64,000 bases of DNA, taken from NCBI GenBank assembly GCA_002763895.1, contig NSLH01000009.1, forward strand, positions 30,982-94,981. Reading direction: 5' to 3'. The DNA is from [Chlorobium] sp. 445. Its GTDB lineage: Bacteria; Bacteroidota; Chlorobiia; Chlorobiales; Thermochlorobacteraceae. Below are positions 47,837-56,998 of the stretch, piece after piece (position 1 is the first letter of the stretch; each line of letters opens with the position of its first letter). The position numbers and the translations under genes were made by a program. The notes beneath the pieces are model-generated. The model was not told where the DNA came from. It searched no databases and was given only the letters and a program-made list of their open reading frames with translations.

Positions 47837-48766
47837 CTATTTGATGGGATTGTTACTTTGTTTGAGGATGTCGTTTTCGAGATTCTTCAGGTTCAAGCTC
47901 GGCGCTGCTGTGTAGGTCTTGTAGAGCCCGACAGCGGTTTGCACCGTGCTCTCAAGGGCATCACGGCGCAGCGGTCGCACCAGATAGCGAAACACCTGCA
48001 CTTGATTGATGAGTTGAATTGCCATGCTTGAATCTTTCATTGAGCTCAGCACAATAATCGGTGTGTTTGGATTAAATGACTTGACTTCACCAAGAAATTG
48101 GACGGGGTCAGTGTCTGGCAAGTTTAGTTCTGTAATAATCGCAGCCATTGGGGTACGTTTGAGCACTTCTATAGCCGCTTGAGCCGAACTGCTCACATTG
48201 ACGACATAATTTTCTGCGAAGAGCTCACGCAGCGAAGCCAGATGCGAATGATTGTTGTCAATGACGAGAATAGGCAGTTTCTCAGGAATGAAAGCGCGAG
48301 CGTTTGCGCTGGTATCACTTGCTCTCGTCGTTGGTGCTGTGGATGGCGCCGCACTTGTCGCTGTGGCAACTGGCGTTTTTGGTGAAATTAGCCGGCTACG
48401 CTGTGCCAGCTCCAAAGCCAGTTTTATTGTGCTTCTCAGTTTATCAACATCCCACGGCTTGAGAATGTAGCGATAGACTTCTCCTGTGTTGACTGACCCT
48501 AGCACCTCATTGAGGTCAGAATATCCTGTCAGTAAAATGCGAATCGCAATTGGGTTGATTTTTTTCGCCTCACGCAAAAACTCTACGCCTGTCATCAATG
48601 GCATACGTTGATCGGTCACAATAACATCGATTTCAGGATGTTTTCGAAGGATTTCTAAGGCATCTTTCCCGCGTTGCGCTGTATAAGGGCGTTCCTCTCG
48701 GAAAAGTTCGGTCAGCGAGAGCAGCACATTTGGCTCATCATCTACGAAGAGAATTCTACTTGGCAT
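47837..48766 (-). CDS. Double receiver-domain response regulator with degenerate second receiver
   Basis: This 309-residue protein has two receiver domains joined by an Ala/Thr/Ser-rich linker. The first has FVDDEPN, phospho-acceptor Asp52 in IVTDQRMP, LLTGYS and the Lys in ILKPWD, so it looks functional. The second begins near residue 167 (LPILVIDNNHSH). It has Glu instead of Asp at the phosphosite (IITELNLPD, near residue 211) and Arg instead of the conserved Lys (LVRPLR). There is no DNA-binding or enzymatic output domain. It must act through protein partners; no sensor kinase is adjacent. Confidence 0.88.
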   Translation of the reverse strand: MPSRILFVDDEPNVLLSLTELFREERPYTAQRGKDALEILRKHPEIDVIVTDQRMPLMTGVEFLREAKKINPIAIRILLTGYSDLNEVLGSVNTGEVYRYILKPWDVDKLRSTIKLALELAQRSRLISPKTPVATATSAAPSTAPTTRASDTSANARAFIPEKLPILVIDNNHSHLASLRELFAENYVVNVSSSAQAAIEVLKRTPMAAIITELNLPDTDPVQFLGEVKSFNPNTPIIVLSSMKDSSMAIQLINQVQVFRYLVRPLRRDALESTVQTAVGLYKTYTAAPSLNLKNLENDILKQSNNPIK

Positions 48767-48903
48767 ACTTAAAAAGCCTTTTGCTAATGAGACGTTTTTG
48801 ATAGCTTACTTATTGCAAACTATCGTCGTGAAAATTGCATGCGAATTGGAGCAATTATAACTACAAAATTTGAACATATCATGAACCTATCTTTCTCCGC
48901 CCG

Positions 48904-50242
48904 TTAAGTTTTTATTAAGACCGCTGCAAAGAAGCCATCGGTTTCATCTTGGTGCGGCAAGAGCTTGAGATAGGGCGCCTGTTGCACGCGCGCTATCAGT
49001 GCTGCAAGTTCTTTTGTTGTTTGGCTTGCTTTCAGTTGCTCTTCTGGACTAATCAACTTAAATGAGGCGTATCGGTTCAAGAACGTTTCCACGACGCGCT
49101 CATTTTCGTCTTCAAAAATTGAACATGTCGCATACACAGCTGTGCCACCTTCTTTTAGCAACGGCGCATAGCGCGATAACACTTCAAGTTGCACTTGTAC
49201 CATTTTTTGCAAAGCCTCTTTTGTCAAGCGCAGTTTCAGGTCTGGATTGCGCCGCACTGTACCCGACCCTGTGCAAGGCGCATCAATGAGAATCGCATCA
49301 AGTTTTCCGCCAAATCTTTTTTCAAATTGCTCAAATTGCTCTGGTCGCACCAATTCAATGTTCTGTAATCCCGAACGCCGAATACGCTCACGGATATTAC
49401 CAAAGCGTTTCTCATATTTTTCAAATGCAAAGACTTTGCCTTGTCCGCGCATCAACGTTGCTAAATGCAACGTTTTTCCGCCACCACCTGCGCACGCATC
49501 CAAAACTTTTTGACCCGGCTTTGGATTCAAAAGCCGCGAAATGATTTGGCTCCCTTCATCTTGAATTTCGAAAAGACCTTGCTTGAACACCTCAGTTTGC
49601 ATCACGTTGCGCCGTTCTTCGCAGTAGAGTGCATCTGGTGAAAGATAACCCTTGCGCACCTCGATCCCTTCGCTCCGCAATTTTTCCTGTAAAGCCTCTC
49701 GTGTAATCTTCATCGTATTGACACGCAGCGTCACCGGCGCCGGTGTATTCATCGCATGGTAAAGCGCCGCAACCTCATCTGGCGACCTTGTCTCTAAGAG
49801 CTTTTCCGTCATCCACAGCGGAAATGCATAGCGCCACGACAGACTTTGAGGACTTGTATCCTCCGACACCTGACGATGCTCTGTCCAGAACGCAACAAGG
49901 CGTTCTACTGTCTCACTTCGAAAGGCATAGCGTTTTTGAAGAGTTGCAAGCAGCAACGCCGGCTCAAGCGTGCGTTGTTCAAGAAAAAAAAAACGAGGAT
50001 AAAAACCGCATGAAATTTTGCGGCAACCCCTGTTCAGCGAGAAATTTTTCAGAGAGTGCGCTCAACCACAGGTGCTTACGCAGTGCCCCAAATACCGTCT
50101 CAGCAATGAATTTTCTATCGTGCGCCCCCAGATACTTGCGATTTCGGAAGTAGGTTGATAGCAGCGCATCAGCTGGACGATTTGACTGCAAAATTTCTTG
50201 ATAGGCTTCAACGCTATGGGCGAATAATGAATCCGGCGTCAT
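48904..50242 (-). pseudogene. rsmB: 16S rRNA m5C967-type methyltransferase RsmB, frameshifted in a homopolymer
   Basis: The first frame, from ATG 50242, encodes a NusB-like N-terminal helical region (DRKFIAETVFGALRKHLWLSAL). It ends inside a run of ten A (plus strand 49984-49993). With nine, the frame reads FFFLEQRTLEPALLLATLQKRY and continues. The second frame carries the Rossmann methyltransferase: QDEGSQIISRLLNPKPGQKVLDACAGGGGKTLHLA, the catalytic Cys in DAPCTGSGTVRRNPDLK and the second Cys in YATCSIFEDENE, ending at 48904. About 445 residues fit the family. It methylates cytosine in 16S rRNA; RsmB and related Nol1/Nop2/Sun members are hard to separate by eye. Confidence 0.88.
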
Positions 50243-50245
50243 GGC

Positions 50246-50785
50246 TTAGAGAGAAGACTGCCTTGCTTGTCCTTTCTGGAACAGTGCTGCACCTATTGCA
50301 CCGCCAATACCTGCTGCGATTGGATAAATAATCAGTGTGAAAATCAGTCCAATCAAAATATTCGTTATGCTTAGCGCTTCAGCTTTCTGCTGGCGAAAGG
50401 CCTCTTCCATTTGCTGGCGTACCTCTGGGTCGGAGCCTAAAAGTGCCATTATCATTTGTCTGCTTTCTTCTGCATTGATTTGGTAATCAAAGAGAACTTG
50501 CACCGCCGTAAAAACGACAAAATACGCTAAGCCACCGAGCAAGCCTGCGATTGCGCCGAGTCTGAAGCCTTCACCGCCGCGCACCGTAAGTTGATACTCA
50601 TTGACATACTGAAACACCGCAATAACGCCCCCAACAATAATACCTAAACAACAAAAATTGCTAATTAGCCCGATGTATGGTACGAGACTAATGCCTGCAA
50701 TAACCCCTGCTCCCCATAGAATTGCATTAAAATTGTCAGGTGCCTTGCTGCTCTGCGCTGCGCTGGGTAAGTTTTCTTCTGCCAT
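50246..50785 (-). CDS. Four-helix membrane protein of unknown function
   Basis: This 179-residue inner-membrane protein has helices at NAILWGAGVIAGISLVPYIGLI, FCCLGIIVGGVIAVFQYV, LGAIAGLLGGLAYFVVFTAVQVLF and ITNILIGLIFTLIIYPIAAGIGGAIGAAL. Between helices three and four is a soluble part with MMALLGSDPEVRQQMEEAFRQQ. The glycine-rich helices resemble DUF4199-like proteins, but I cannot assign it with confidence. It abuts rsmB on the same strand. Confidence 0.6.
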   Translation of the reverse strand: MAEENLPSAAQSSKAPDNFNAILWGAGVIAGISLVPYIGLISNFCCLGIIVGGVIAVFQYVNEYQLTVRGGEGFRLGAIAGLLGGLAYFVVFTAVQVLFDYQINAEESRQMIMALLGSDPEVRQQMEEAFRQQKAEALSITNILIGLIFTLIIYPIAAGIGGAIGAALFQKGQARQSSL

Positions 50786-50801
50786 GTTTTTGCATCTTCG
50801 G

Positions 50802-51863
50802 TTAGAAAAACTCTGCTGCTGGCTCCTCGTGCGTTACGCAGTGAATTGCCCCAAGTCCCCAAATAAGATCAGTGCAATCAATGCCGTGCACGCGTCGTGT
50901 CGGAAAACATTTCTGCAAAATCTCTAAGGCTTTGAGATCATTTGCACACCGATAAGTTGGCACAAGCACGACATTATTTGCAATGTAAAAATTTGCATAA
51001 CTGGCTGGCAAACGCTGTCCTTGTTCATAGACTGGCTCAGGCATTGGGATTGTAATAATGTTGAAGGGTCTGTCATCTTGGTCGGTCATAGTCTTTAGCT
51101 GCTCATAATTTTCTTTGAGTGGTTCGTAGTTGTCATCGCTCTTATCTTCTTCAATTGCTGTTACAATTGTATTAGGATTAACAAAGCGTGTAATGTCGTC
51201 AATATGACCATCAGTGTCATCGCCGACGATGCCTTCACCGAGCCAGAGAATTTTACTGACGCCCAAATAATCTTTGAGTTGCTGCTCAATTTGTGCTTGC
51301 GAAAGATGCGGATTACGATTTGGATTAAGCAGGCAGGAGCGTGTAGTGAGCAGTGTGCCTTTACCGTTGACATCAATTGAGCCGCCTTCGAGAATCATGG
51401 ATTGCTCAAAACATGGCAAGCCTTGCCACTCTGCAATTTTTCTGGGAATCACATCATCCAAATCAAAAGGCGGATACTTGCCGCCCCACGCATTGTAGCC
51501 CCAATCAATAATTGCTTTCTCGACAGTGCCGTTTTGTTTGCGCAGAATGTAATTTGGTCCATGATCGCGGCACCACGCATCGTTTGTTGCAAAATGATGA
51601 TAATAGATATTGCTTACAGCGTCGCGCACAATCCCGCTTTTTTGCACCAAGTCTCGAATACTCTGCTCCATCTCTTCGCCGGTTACATTGATATGCACCT
51701 CTTCGTGAGCTACAAGGAAGCGAATGATTTCAATGAAGGTTGCCCACACCGGTTCGAGTGATTTTCCGGGCCATGTGTTAGGATTGTGAGGCCATGATAG
51801 CCATGTGGCTTTGTGTGGCGCCCATTCAGGTGGCATCTGGTAACCGAGTTCTCTTGGCGTCAT
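50802..51863 (-). CDS. aguA: Agmatine deiminase
   Basis: About 353 residues hydrolyse agmatine to N-carbamoylputrescine and ammonia, part of arginine-derived putrescine synthesis. The family start MPPEWAPHKATWLSWPHN is followed by NDAWCRDHGPNYI with the substrate Asp/His residues, IDWGYNAWGGKYPPFDLDD, MILEGGSIDVNG, GDDTDGHIDD and the catalytic Cys in GAIHCVTHEEPA. The frame is open to a GTG at 51926; ATG 51863 (MTPRELGYQ) is preferred. A partner aguB is not present here. Confidence 0.94.
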   Translation of the reverse strand: MTPRELGYQMPPEWAPHKATWLSWPHNPNTWPGKSLEPVWATFIEIIRFLVAHEEVHINVTGEEMEQSIRDLVQKSGIVRDAVSNIYYHHFATNDAWCRDHGPNYILRKQNGTVEKAIIDWGYNAWGGKYPPFDLDDVIPRKIAEWQGLPCFEQSMILEGGSIDVNGKGTLLTTRSCLLNPNRNPHLSQAQIEQQLKDYLGVSKILWLGEGIVGDDTDGHIDDITRFVNPNTIVTAIEEDKSDDNYEPLKENYEQLKTMTDQDDRPFNIITIPMPEPVYEQGQRLPASYANFYIANNVVLVPTYRCANDLKALEILQKCFPTRRVHGIDCTDLIWGLGAIHCVTHEEPAAEFF

Positions 51864-51989
51864 TTGCGATGATGAGGTGTAAGTAGAGTTTGCAGTTTTT
51901 GTTCCAAGATGCAGAGCCGTGCTCACAGGCTATTACCTACTTGTTTGCAATTGCTTTGACTTTATGCAGATGTTACTGGTGAGACTTTG

Positions 51990-52063
51990 TGCGCGATAGT
52001 GGATTCGAACCACTGACCTCCACCGTGTCAAGGTGGCGCTCTAACCAACTGAGCTAACCGCGC
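51990..52063 (-). tRNA. tRNA-Val (anticodon GAC)
   Basis: On the minus strand this is a full cloverleaf: acceptor GCGCGGT/ATCGCGC with one G-T pair, D-arm GCTCAGTTGGTTAGAGC, anticodon stem CCACC/GGTGG with loop TTGACAC giving GAC, and T-arm CAGTGGTTCGAATCCACT-type. The discriminator is A; CCA is not encoded. It reads toward aguA. Confidence 0.96.
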
Positions 52064-52080
52064 TTGTAGAGAATGAGTCG

Positions 52081-52111
52081 CAAATATACAACGCAGCGTT
52101 TAGAGTGCAAA
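52081..52111 (-). promoter_or_regulatory. Bacteroidota-type promoter TTTG-N19-TATATTTG for tRNA-Val
   Basis: On the minus strand TTTG (52111-52108), a 19-base spacer and TATATTTG (52088-52081) match the primary-sigma consensus of Bacteroidota (TTTG-N19/20-TAnnTTTG). The -7 box ends 17 bases before the tRNA 5' end, which leaves a short leader. Confidence 0.7.
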
Positions 52112-52140
52112 TGTACAGATGCGTTTTTCTTCATGCGTGC

Positions 52141-53277
52141 TCAAATCTGAATTGCCTTTGCGGCACACATCGCGTGCTGCAAGCACTCTTCAATCGATTC
52201 TCCGACAACGGTCACATGTCCCATTTTGCGACCGATGCGTGACTGACTTTTACCGTAGATATGCACCTTAGCGCGTGTTGCCCGCAGTGCATCAGGTAAA
52301 GATGCTAAATCCAGCGGGGCGTTGTGCTTGCCTAACAGGTTTACCATTACGGCGGCTTTCGTTAGCATCTCTGCACTACCGAGCGGATAGCCTAAAATTG
52401 CACGCAAATGATTTTCAAACTGTGAAGTAACACATGCCTCAATCGTGTAATGCCCTGAATTGTGTGGGCGCGGCGCCAGTTCATTGAGCAACACTTGTTT
52501 ATCTGTCGTCAGAAACATCTCCACACCAAAAATGCCAATCCCTTGCACCGCCTCGATTGCTGCTTGCGCTAACTGGCTGGCTTGCAATAGCACGGCAGCC
52601 GAAAATTGGGCTGGCGCTTTGACAATTTTACAAATGTGATTTTCTTGAACGGTCTCGACAACGGGATAGACAACGATTTCGCCTTTGGTGCTGCGTGCAA
52701 CCATTGTTGCAAGTTCCGCTTCAAACTCTACAAAGGCTTCTGCCATCAGCGCTCGGGCTGGAAAGCCTAAGGTGGTCATTGCAGTGTCGATATCAGCTTC
52801 GGATATTACGGTGCGATTGCCATAGCCATCATAACCATCTCGGCGCGCTTTCAGCAAAAAAGGATAGCCAAATGACTTACCAAAAGCCACAGCCTCTTCT
52901 CTTGACGCAATGTTTTGAAACGGGGCAACAGGTACACCAGCCGCACGTAGCGTTTCTTTTTGAACGAGTTTATCTTGTACGAGTGCTACGGTCTGCGGTG
53001 TAGGATAAACGGGTTTGCCGTAGGCTTGCAACTGCTGAAGAAGGCTGGCATCGACAAACTCATTTTCAAGTGTGATGAGGTCTGAGACTTCCGCAAAGGC
53101 TTTGAGCAAGGCTTCATCGTGCCATGCACCAACAAAATTCAAGTGAGAAAGCTGAGCTGCTGGAGAATCGGTCGTGCGCTCAAAAACGGCGATTTGAAAC
53201 CCTAAACGCAAGGCGGCGTATCCTGTCATTCGCGCCAGTTGTCCGCCGCCCAACATGCCAATTGTTATCGTCTTCAC
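52141..53277 (-). CDS. purK: N5-carboxyaminoimidazole ribonucleotide synthase
   Basis: This 378-residue ATP-grasp enzyme makes N5-CAIR from AIR, bicarbonate and ATP. It begins KTITIGMLGGGQLARMTGYAALRLGF, with the ATP-binding KARRDGYDGYGNRTV, VVETVQENHICKIVKAPAQ, IGIFGVEMFLTTDKQVLLNELAPRPHNSGHYTIEAC and the C-terminal VHIYGKSQSRIGRKMGHVTV. It starts at GTG 53277. It ends 77 bases before the tRNA-Val gene and follows the acyl-CoA dehydrogenase by seven bases. It works with PurE encoded at 45936. Confidence 0.95.
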   Translation of the reverse strand: MKTITIGMLGGGQLARMTGYAALRLGFQIAVFERTTDSPAAQLSHLNFVGAWHDEALLKAFAEVSDLITLENEFVDASLLQQLQAYGKPVYPTPQTVALVQDKLVQKETLRAAGVPVAPFQNIASREEAVAFGKSFGYPFLLKARRDGYDGYGNRTVISEADIDTAMTTLGFPARALMAEAFVEFEAELATMVARSTKGEIVVYPVVETVQENHICKIVKAPAQFSAAVLLQASQLAQAAIEAVQGIGIFGVEMFLTTDKQVLLNELAPRPHNSGHYTIEACVTSQFENHLRAILGYPLGSAEMLTKAAVMVNLLGKHNAPLDLASLPDALRATRAKVHIYGKSQSRIGRKMGHVTVVGESIEECLQHAMCAAKAIQI

Positions 53278-53284
53278 CCGAAGG

Positions 53285-54466
53285 TTATTGCTTCACAAGG
53301 TTGCGCGCAATCACAATGCGCTGAATTTCCGATGTGCCTTCACCAATTGTGCACAGTTTGACATCACGGTAGTATTTCTCTACAGGATACTCCTTGATGA
53401 AACCATAGCCTCCAAAGATTTGCACAGCTTCATTTGTAACGCGCACCGCCATTTCTGATGCAAAGAGTTTTGCTTGCGACGATTCCATATTCGTGTCTTT
53501 ACCTTCATCTTTGAGCGAGGCGGCTTTCATTGTCAGCAAACGAGCCGCTTGAATTTCCGTTGCCATATCTGCCAACTTGAATTGAATGGCTTGAAATTCG
53601 CCAATCGGCTTGCCAAACTGCTTGCGTTCTTTGGCATACTTGATGCATGCCTCCAAAGCACCTTGTGCCAGACCGACCGACAGCGCTGCAATTGAAATTC
53701 TGCCGCCATCCAAAATTTTCATAGCTTGCTTGAAGCCCTCGTTGACTTCGCCGATGAGATTATCGTATGGGATTCGGCAGTTGTCCATGATAAGTTGCCC
53801 AGTTTCAGAGGCGCGCATGCCGAGTTTGTTTTCTTTCTTGCCTGCACTGAAGCCCGGCGTACCTTTTTCGATGATGAATGCAGAAATGCCATGATTGCCT
53901 TTTTCGCGGTCGGTAATTGCCATCACCACAGCTACTTCAGCAGAGTGCGAATTGGTAATAAAATTCTTCGTGCCATTGAGTACCCAGTAATCGCCATCAC
54001 GCACTGCAGTAGTGAGCATGCCTGCTGCATCGCTACCAGAGTTCGGTTCTGTAAGTCCCCATGCCGCAAGTTTTTTGCCACTGGCAAGATCAGGAATGTA
54101 CTTACGCTTCTGCGCCTCTGAGCCAAATTGATAGATGTGGTTCGTACCAAGTGAGTTATGCGCTGCAATTGTCAGCGCTAAGCTCGGATCGAACTTCGCA
54201 AGCTCTTCAATGATGACGATGTATTCCAAATATCCGAAGCCTGCACCGCCCATGTCATTTGGGAAAATCACACCCAGCAAGCCTAACTCACCGGCTTTCA
54301 TGACCACATCCAACGGGAATTTCTGCCCTTCATCGTCTTGCATCATTCGGCTTGGGGGATATTCTCGCGCAAGGAAATTTCTGACAATCTCTGCTACCAT
54401 CTTCTGGTTTTCAGTGTAACTGAAATCCATCGTGGCTTGCAACTGCTCTTGAATCACTTCTGACAT
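53285..54466 (-). CDS. Acyl-CoA dehydrogenase
   Basis: This protein of about 393 residues is an FAD enzyme of beta-oxidation or branched-chain degradation. Motifs include the N-terminal helices [73 protein letters not shown], and the C-terminal [22 protein letters not shown] with [15 protein letters not shown]. The catalytic Glu is the one in the EYPVEKY region or just upstream, depending on subfamily. The frame is open to 54532, but ATG 54466 starts at a normal position. Substrate chain length is unknown. Confidence 0.93.
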   Translation of the reverse strand: MSEVIQEQLQATMDFSYTENQKMVAEIVRNFLAREYPPSRMMQDDEGQKFPLDVVMKAGELGLLGVIFPNDMGGAGFGYLEYIVIIEELAKFDPSLALTIAAHNSLGTNHIYQFGSEAQKRKYIPDLASGKKLAAWGLTEPNSGSDAAGMLTTAVRDGDYWVLNGTKNFITNSHSAEVAVVMAITDREKGNHGISAFIIEKGTPGFSAGKKENKLGMRASETGQLIMDNCRIPYDNLIGEVNEGFKQAMKILDGGRISIAALSVGLAQGALEACIKYAKERKQFGKPIGEFQAIQFKLADMATEIQAARLLTMKAASLKDEGKDTNMESSQAKLFASEMAVRVTNEAVQIFGGYGFIKEYPVEKYYRDVKLCTIGEGTSEIQRIVIARNLVKQ

Positions 54467-54654
54467 ATTGATTGAGTTTTGAAATTTGTTGTTAATTGGA
54501 ATTAGCCTTTGCGGCGCAGCAATGTTGTACATCGGCGTTCAAATTAAATACCTCTTCCTTGAATTGCAAGATAGATTTTGAAGATATGTAACGTATCGAA
54601 TCGCAAGATTTCAGTATCTTTTTATTTTGCTTTGAATTTTTACTATCAAACGCC

Positions 54655-55410
54655 ATGCTGGCAAAGCGAATCATTCCCTGCCTTGATGTCAAAGATGGGC
54701 GCGTCGTCAAAGGCGTCAATTTTCAGTCGCTGCGCGACGCAGGCTCTATTGTCGAGCAAGCCAAATTCTACAACAGCGAACTTGCTGACGAACTTGTTTT
54801 TTTAGACATTTCCGCCTCGGTCGAATCGCGCAAAACCACTTTGGAGGAAGTGCGCAAGGTCTCTGAGCAAGTCTTCATTCCGCTCACGGTCGGCGGTGGC
54901 ATTCGCTCTATGCAAACGGCTCGTGAAGCCTTTCTTTACGGGGCAGATAAAATTTCTCTCAACACCGCAGCCGTCCAAACACCTGAACTGATTTCAGAAC
55001 TTGCCGAGCGCTATGGCTCGCAAGCTGTTGTGGTCGCTATCGATGTTAAGCGCGATAGCACGCGCTGGCAGGTCTTTACACATTCAGGACAGCGAGCAAC
55101 AGGACTCGATGCGCTCGAATGGTCGCAGCGTGTAGCCGCACTTGGCGCTGGAGAAATTCTGCTCACCAGCATGGATAAAGATGGCACGCAGCAAGGCTAC
55201 GACCTTGAGTTGCTTCACATGATTTCAAGCTCTGTGTCGATTCCTGTGATTGCCTCGGGTGGTGCTGGTAATCTGGAGCATCTCTACCAAGCCTTTTGCC
55301 ATGGCAGAGCCGATGCAGCACTTGCCGCATCGATTTTTCACTATCGCCAACACTCGGTCATTGAAGCCAAGCGCTATTTGCAGCATCGTGGTATCTCAGT
55401 GCGGCTTTGA
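54655..55410 (+). CDS. hisF: Imidazole glycerol phosphate synthase, cyclase subunit HisF
   Basis: This 251-residue TIM barrel closes the imidazole ring in histidine synthesis with ammonia from HisH. It has [20 protein letters not shown] with the catalytic Asp11, [42 protein letters not shown], the second catalytic Asp in [15 protein letters not shown] and [18 protein letters not shown]. No hisH or other his gene is beside it in this window. It is divergent from the acyl-CoA dehydrogenase across a 188-base gap. Confidence 0.95.
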   Translation: MLAKRIIPCLDVKDGRVVKGVNFQSLRDAGSIVEQAKFYNSELADELVFLDISASVESRKTTLEEVRKVSEQVFIPLTVGGGIRSMQTAREAFLYGADKISLNTAAVQTPELISELAERYGSQAVVVAIDVKRDSTRWQVFTHSGQRATGLDALEWSQRVAALGAGEILLTSMDKDGTQQGYDLELLHMISSSVSIPVIASGGAGNLEHLYQAFCHGRADAALAASIFHYRQHSVIEAKRYLQHRGISVRL

Positions 55411-55470
55411 GCAGGACTTCTCACGACTTGTCCAAAAAAACACAGTTAGTCTACTGCCAGACAACTCACT

Positions 55471-56892
55471 ATGGAATTCTACGAACTCATCAAGGAATCA
55501 TTGCTTGCGCTCTCACATCTTGCTAGTGCTTCACTGCAACAGCACCTTTTGGGGGCACTTTGGGAAACCCTGCGCTCGGCTCACTCTATTCCAATGACCT
55601 CTGGCGAAGAAGCCTTGTTTATTTACCTTGGACATGCTAACACGGTGCACTGGCATGGCGACTACAACCAGTGGGGCTGGCAGAAAGGCATTTCTACGGC
55701 AGGCAAACAACTGGGCAAATCTCACCTTTGGATTTTGGAGAAGGTCTTCCCTGCCGACGCACGTCTTGATTACAAACTGCTGCTCAATGAGCACGAATGG
55801 CTTTTAGACCCCGCCAATCCTTATCGCTGCAAAAGTGGTTTTGGACATAGCTCCGAGCTGCGTATGCCACGCTACCACTATCCACTCTCGAGTCTGCGCC
55901 GTCCTGATACACCACGAGGCACTATGAGCGAGACGTTTCGCCTGCAAAGTCGATACTTGGGCTATGCAGTTGCGCTCACAGTTTATGCTCCTTTTGGTTA
56001 TGAGCGTCTCTCACATCTGCCTACGCTCTATGTTACCGATGGTCATGAATATGCTGATGATGAAATGGGTGCACTTTGTGTTACGCTCGACAACTTGCTT
56101 GCCGAGCGGCGCATTGAGCCAATTCTTGTCGTATTCATTGACCCCAGAAATCCTGATAATCCGAACGAAAATCGGCGTCTTGAAGAGTATCCAGCCAATC
56201 CAAAATTTTTGAAATTTGTTACGAAGGAAGCCGTGCCGCTCATCGATGCACTCTTTCGCACTGATGCGCAGCCGCAGTCGCGTGCGTTTTTAGGTACATC
56301 GTTCGGTGGATTATGCGCTGCATATTTTGGTGCAAAAGCCTCTGATACGTTTCAGCGCATTGGTATTCAATCGCCCTCGTTTTGGAAGTATCCTGAAATT
56401 TTTGAGCTCTATGAAAAGCAACCGCGCTTGCCGCTGCAAATCTACATGAGTTCAGGCACAATTCACGACACAGCACAGCGCGCCCGTCAGATGCGAGAAA
56501 TTCTAGCGCGCAAAGGCTACGACTTTTTTTACCGAGAAACCAACGAGAGCCATTCTTGGGGCACATGGCGCGGCGTGTTGGAAGAGATGCTGCTCTACTT
56601 TTTTGGCACACCGACAGCACCAAGTCGACCCTTGCGTCAGCCTGAGCACGACACAAACTACAAACTCTCTGCACTGCCCAGCACTTCACACATTCACTAT
56701 GCGCTTGCACACCGAGAGAAAGTCACCATTGAACTCTACGACCTGTGTGGCAAGGAAATTGACCGACTGATTTGCAAATTTCAACGGCGCGGCGAGCACA
56801 CTGTAGATTTACCTAAACTCGACGCTGGGCTGTATTTTTACCGCTTGCACATCGGCACACTTTGCAAAACCCAACTTTTTAGAACAGCTTAA
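55471..56892 (+). CDS. Fes/esterase-D-like hydrolase with E-set domain and T9SS-like C-terminal domain
   Basis: This 473-residue protein has an E-set/CBM48-like domain near residues 40-125 (FIYLGHANTVHWHGDYNQWG ... LDYKLLLNEHEWLLDPANPY), then an esterase (PF00756) domain to about residue 390. The nucleophile Ser is in FLGTSFGGLCAAYFG and the His in ESHSWGTWR. The last 65 residues (VTIELYDLCGKEIDRLICKF ... LDAGLYFYRLHIGT) resemble the type A sorting domain of type IX secretion. The N-terminus MEFYELIKESLLALSHLAS is not an obvious signal peptide, which conflicts with T9SS export. The substrate is unknown. Confidence 0.8.
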   Translation: MEFYELIKESLLALSHLASASLQQHLLGALWETLRSAHSIPMTSGEEALFIYLGHANTVHWHGDYNQWGWQKGISTAGKQLGKSHLWILEKVFPADARLDYKLLLNEHEWLLDPANPYRCKSGFGHSSELRMPRYHYPLSSLRRPDTPRGTMSETFRLQSRYLGYAVALTVYAPFGYERLSHLPTLYVTDGHEYADDEMGALCVTLDNLLAERRIEPILVVFIDPRNPDNPNENRRLEEYPANPKFLKFVTKEAVPLIDALFRTDAQPQSRAFLGTSFGGLCAAYFGAKASDTFQRIGIQSPSFWKYPEIFELYEKQPRLPLQIYMSSGTIHDTAQRARQMREILARKGYDFFYRETNESHSWGTWRGVLEEMLLYFFGTPTAPSRPLRQPEHDTNYKLSALPSTSHIHYALAHREKVTIELYDLCGKEIDRLICKFQRRGEHTVDLPKLDAGLYFYRLHIGTLCKTQLFRTA

Positions 56893-56947
56893 TTATTTAA
56901 GTTAAAAAGCAATATCATCTGAATTTTTTATGTTTTTATATCAAAAT

Positions 56948-56991
56948 GCTATTTTCTAAAAAAATAGCTCGTCTACTAATCTGAAAATTAG
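56948..56991 (+). other. Two adjacent hairpins upstream of the second ATP-grasp gene
   Basis: GCTATTTT-CTAAA-AAAATAGC (56948-56968) is an 8-bp inverted repeat, and CTAAT-CTGAAA-ATTAG (56976-56991) is a 5-bp one ending seven bases before ATG 56999. The region 56893-56998 is very AT-rich. It may be a terminator of the esterase gene, or leader structure for the next gene. Confidence 0.35.
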
Positions 56992-56998
56992 CTACGAT

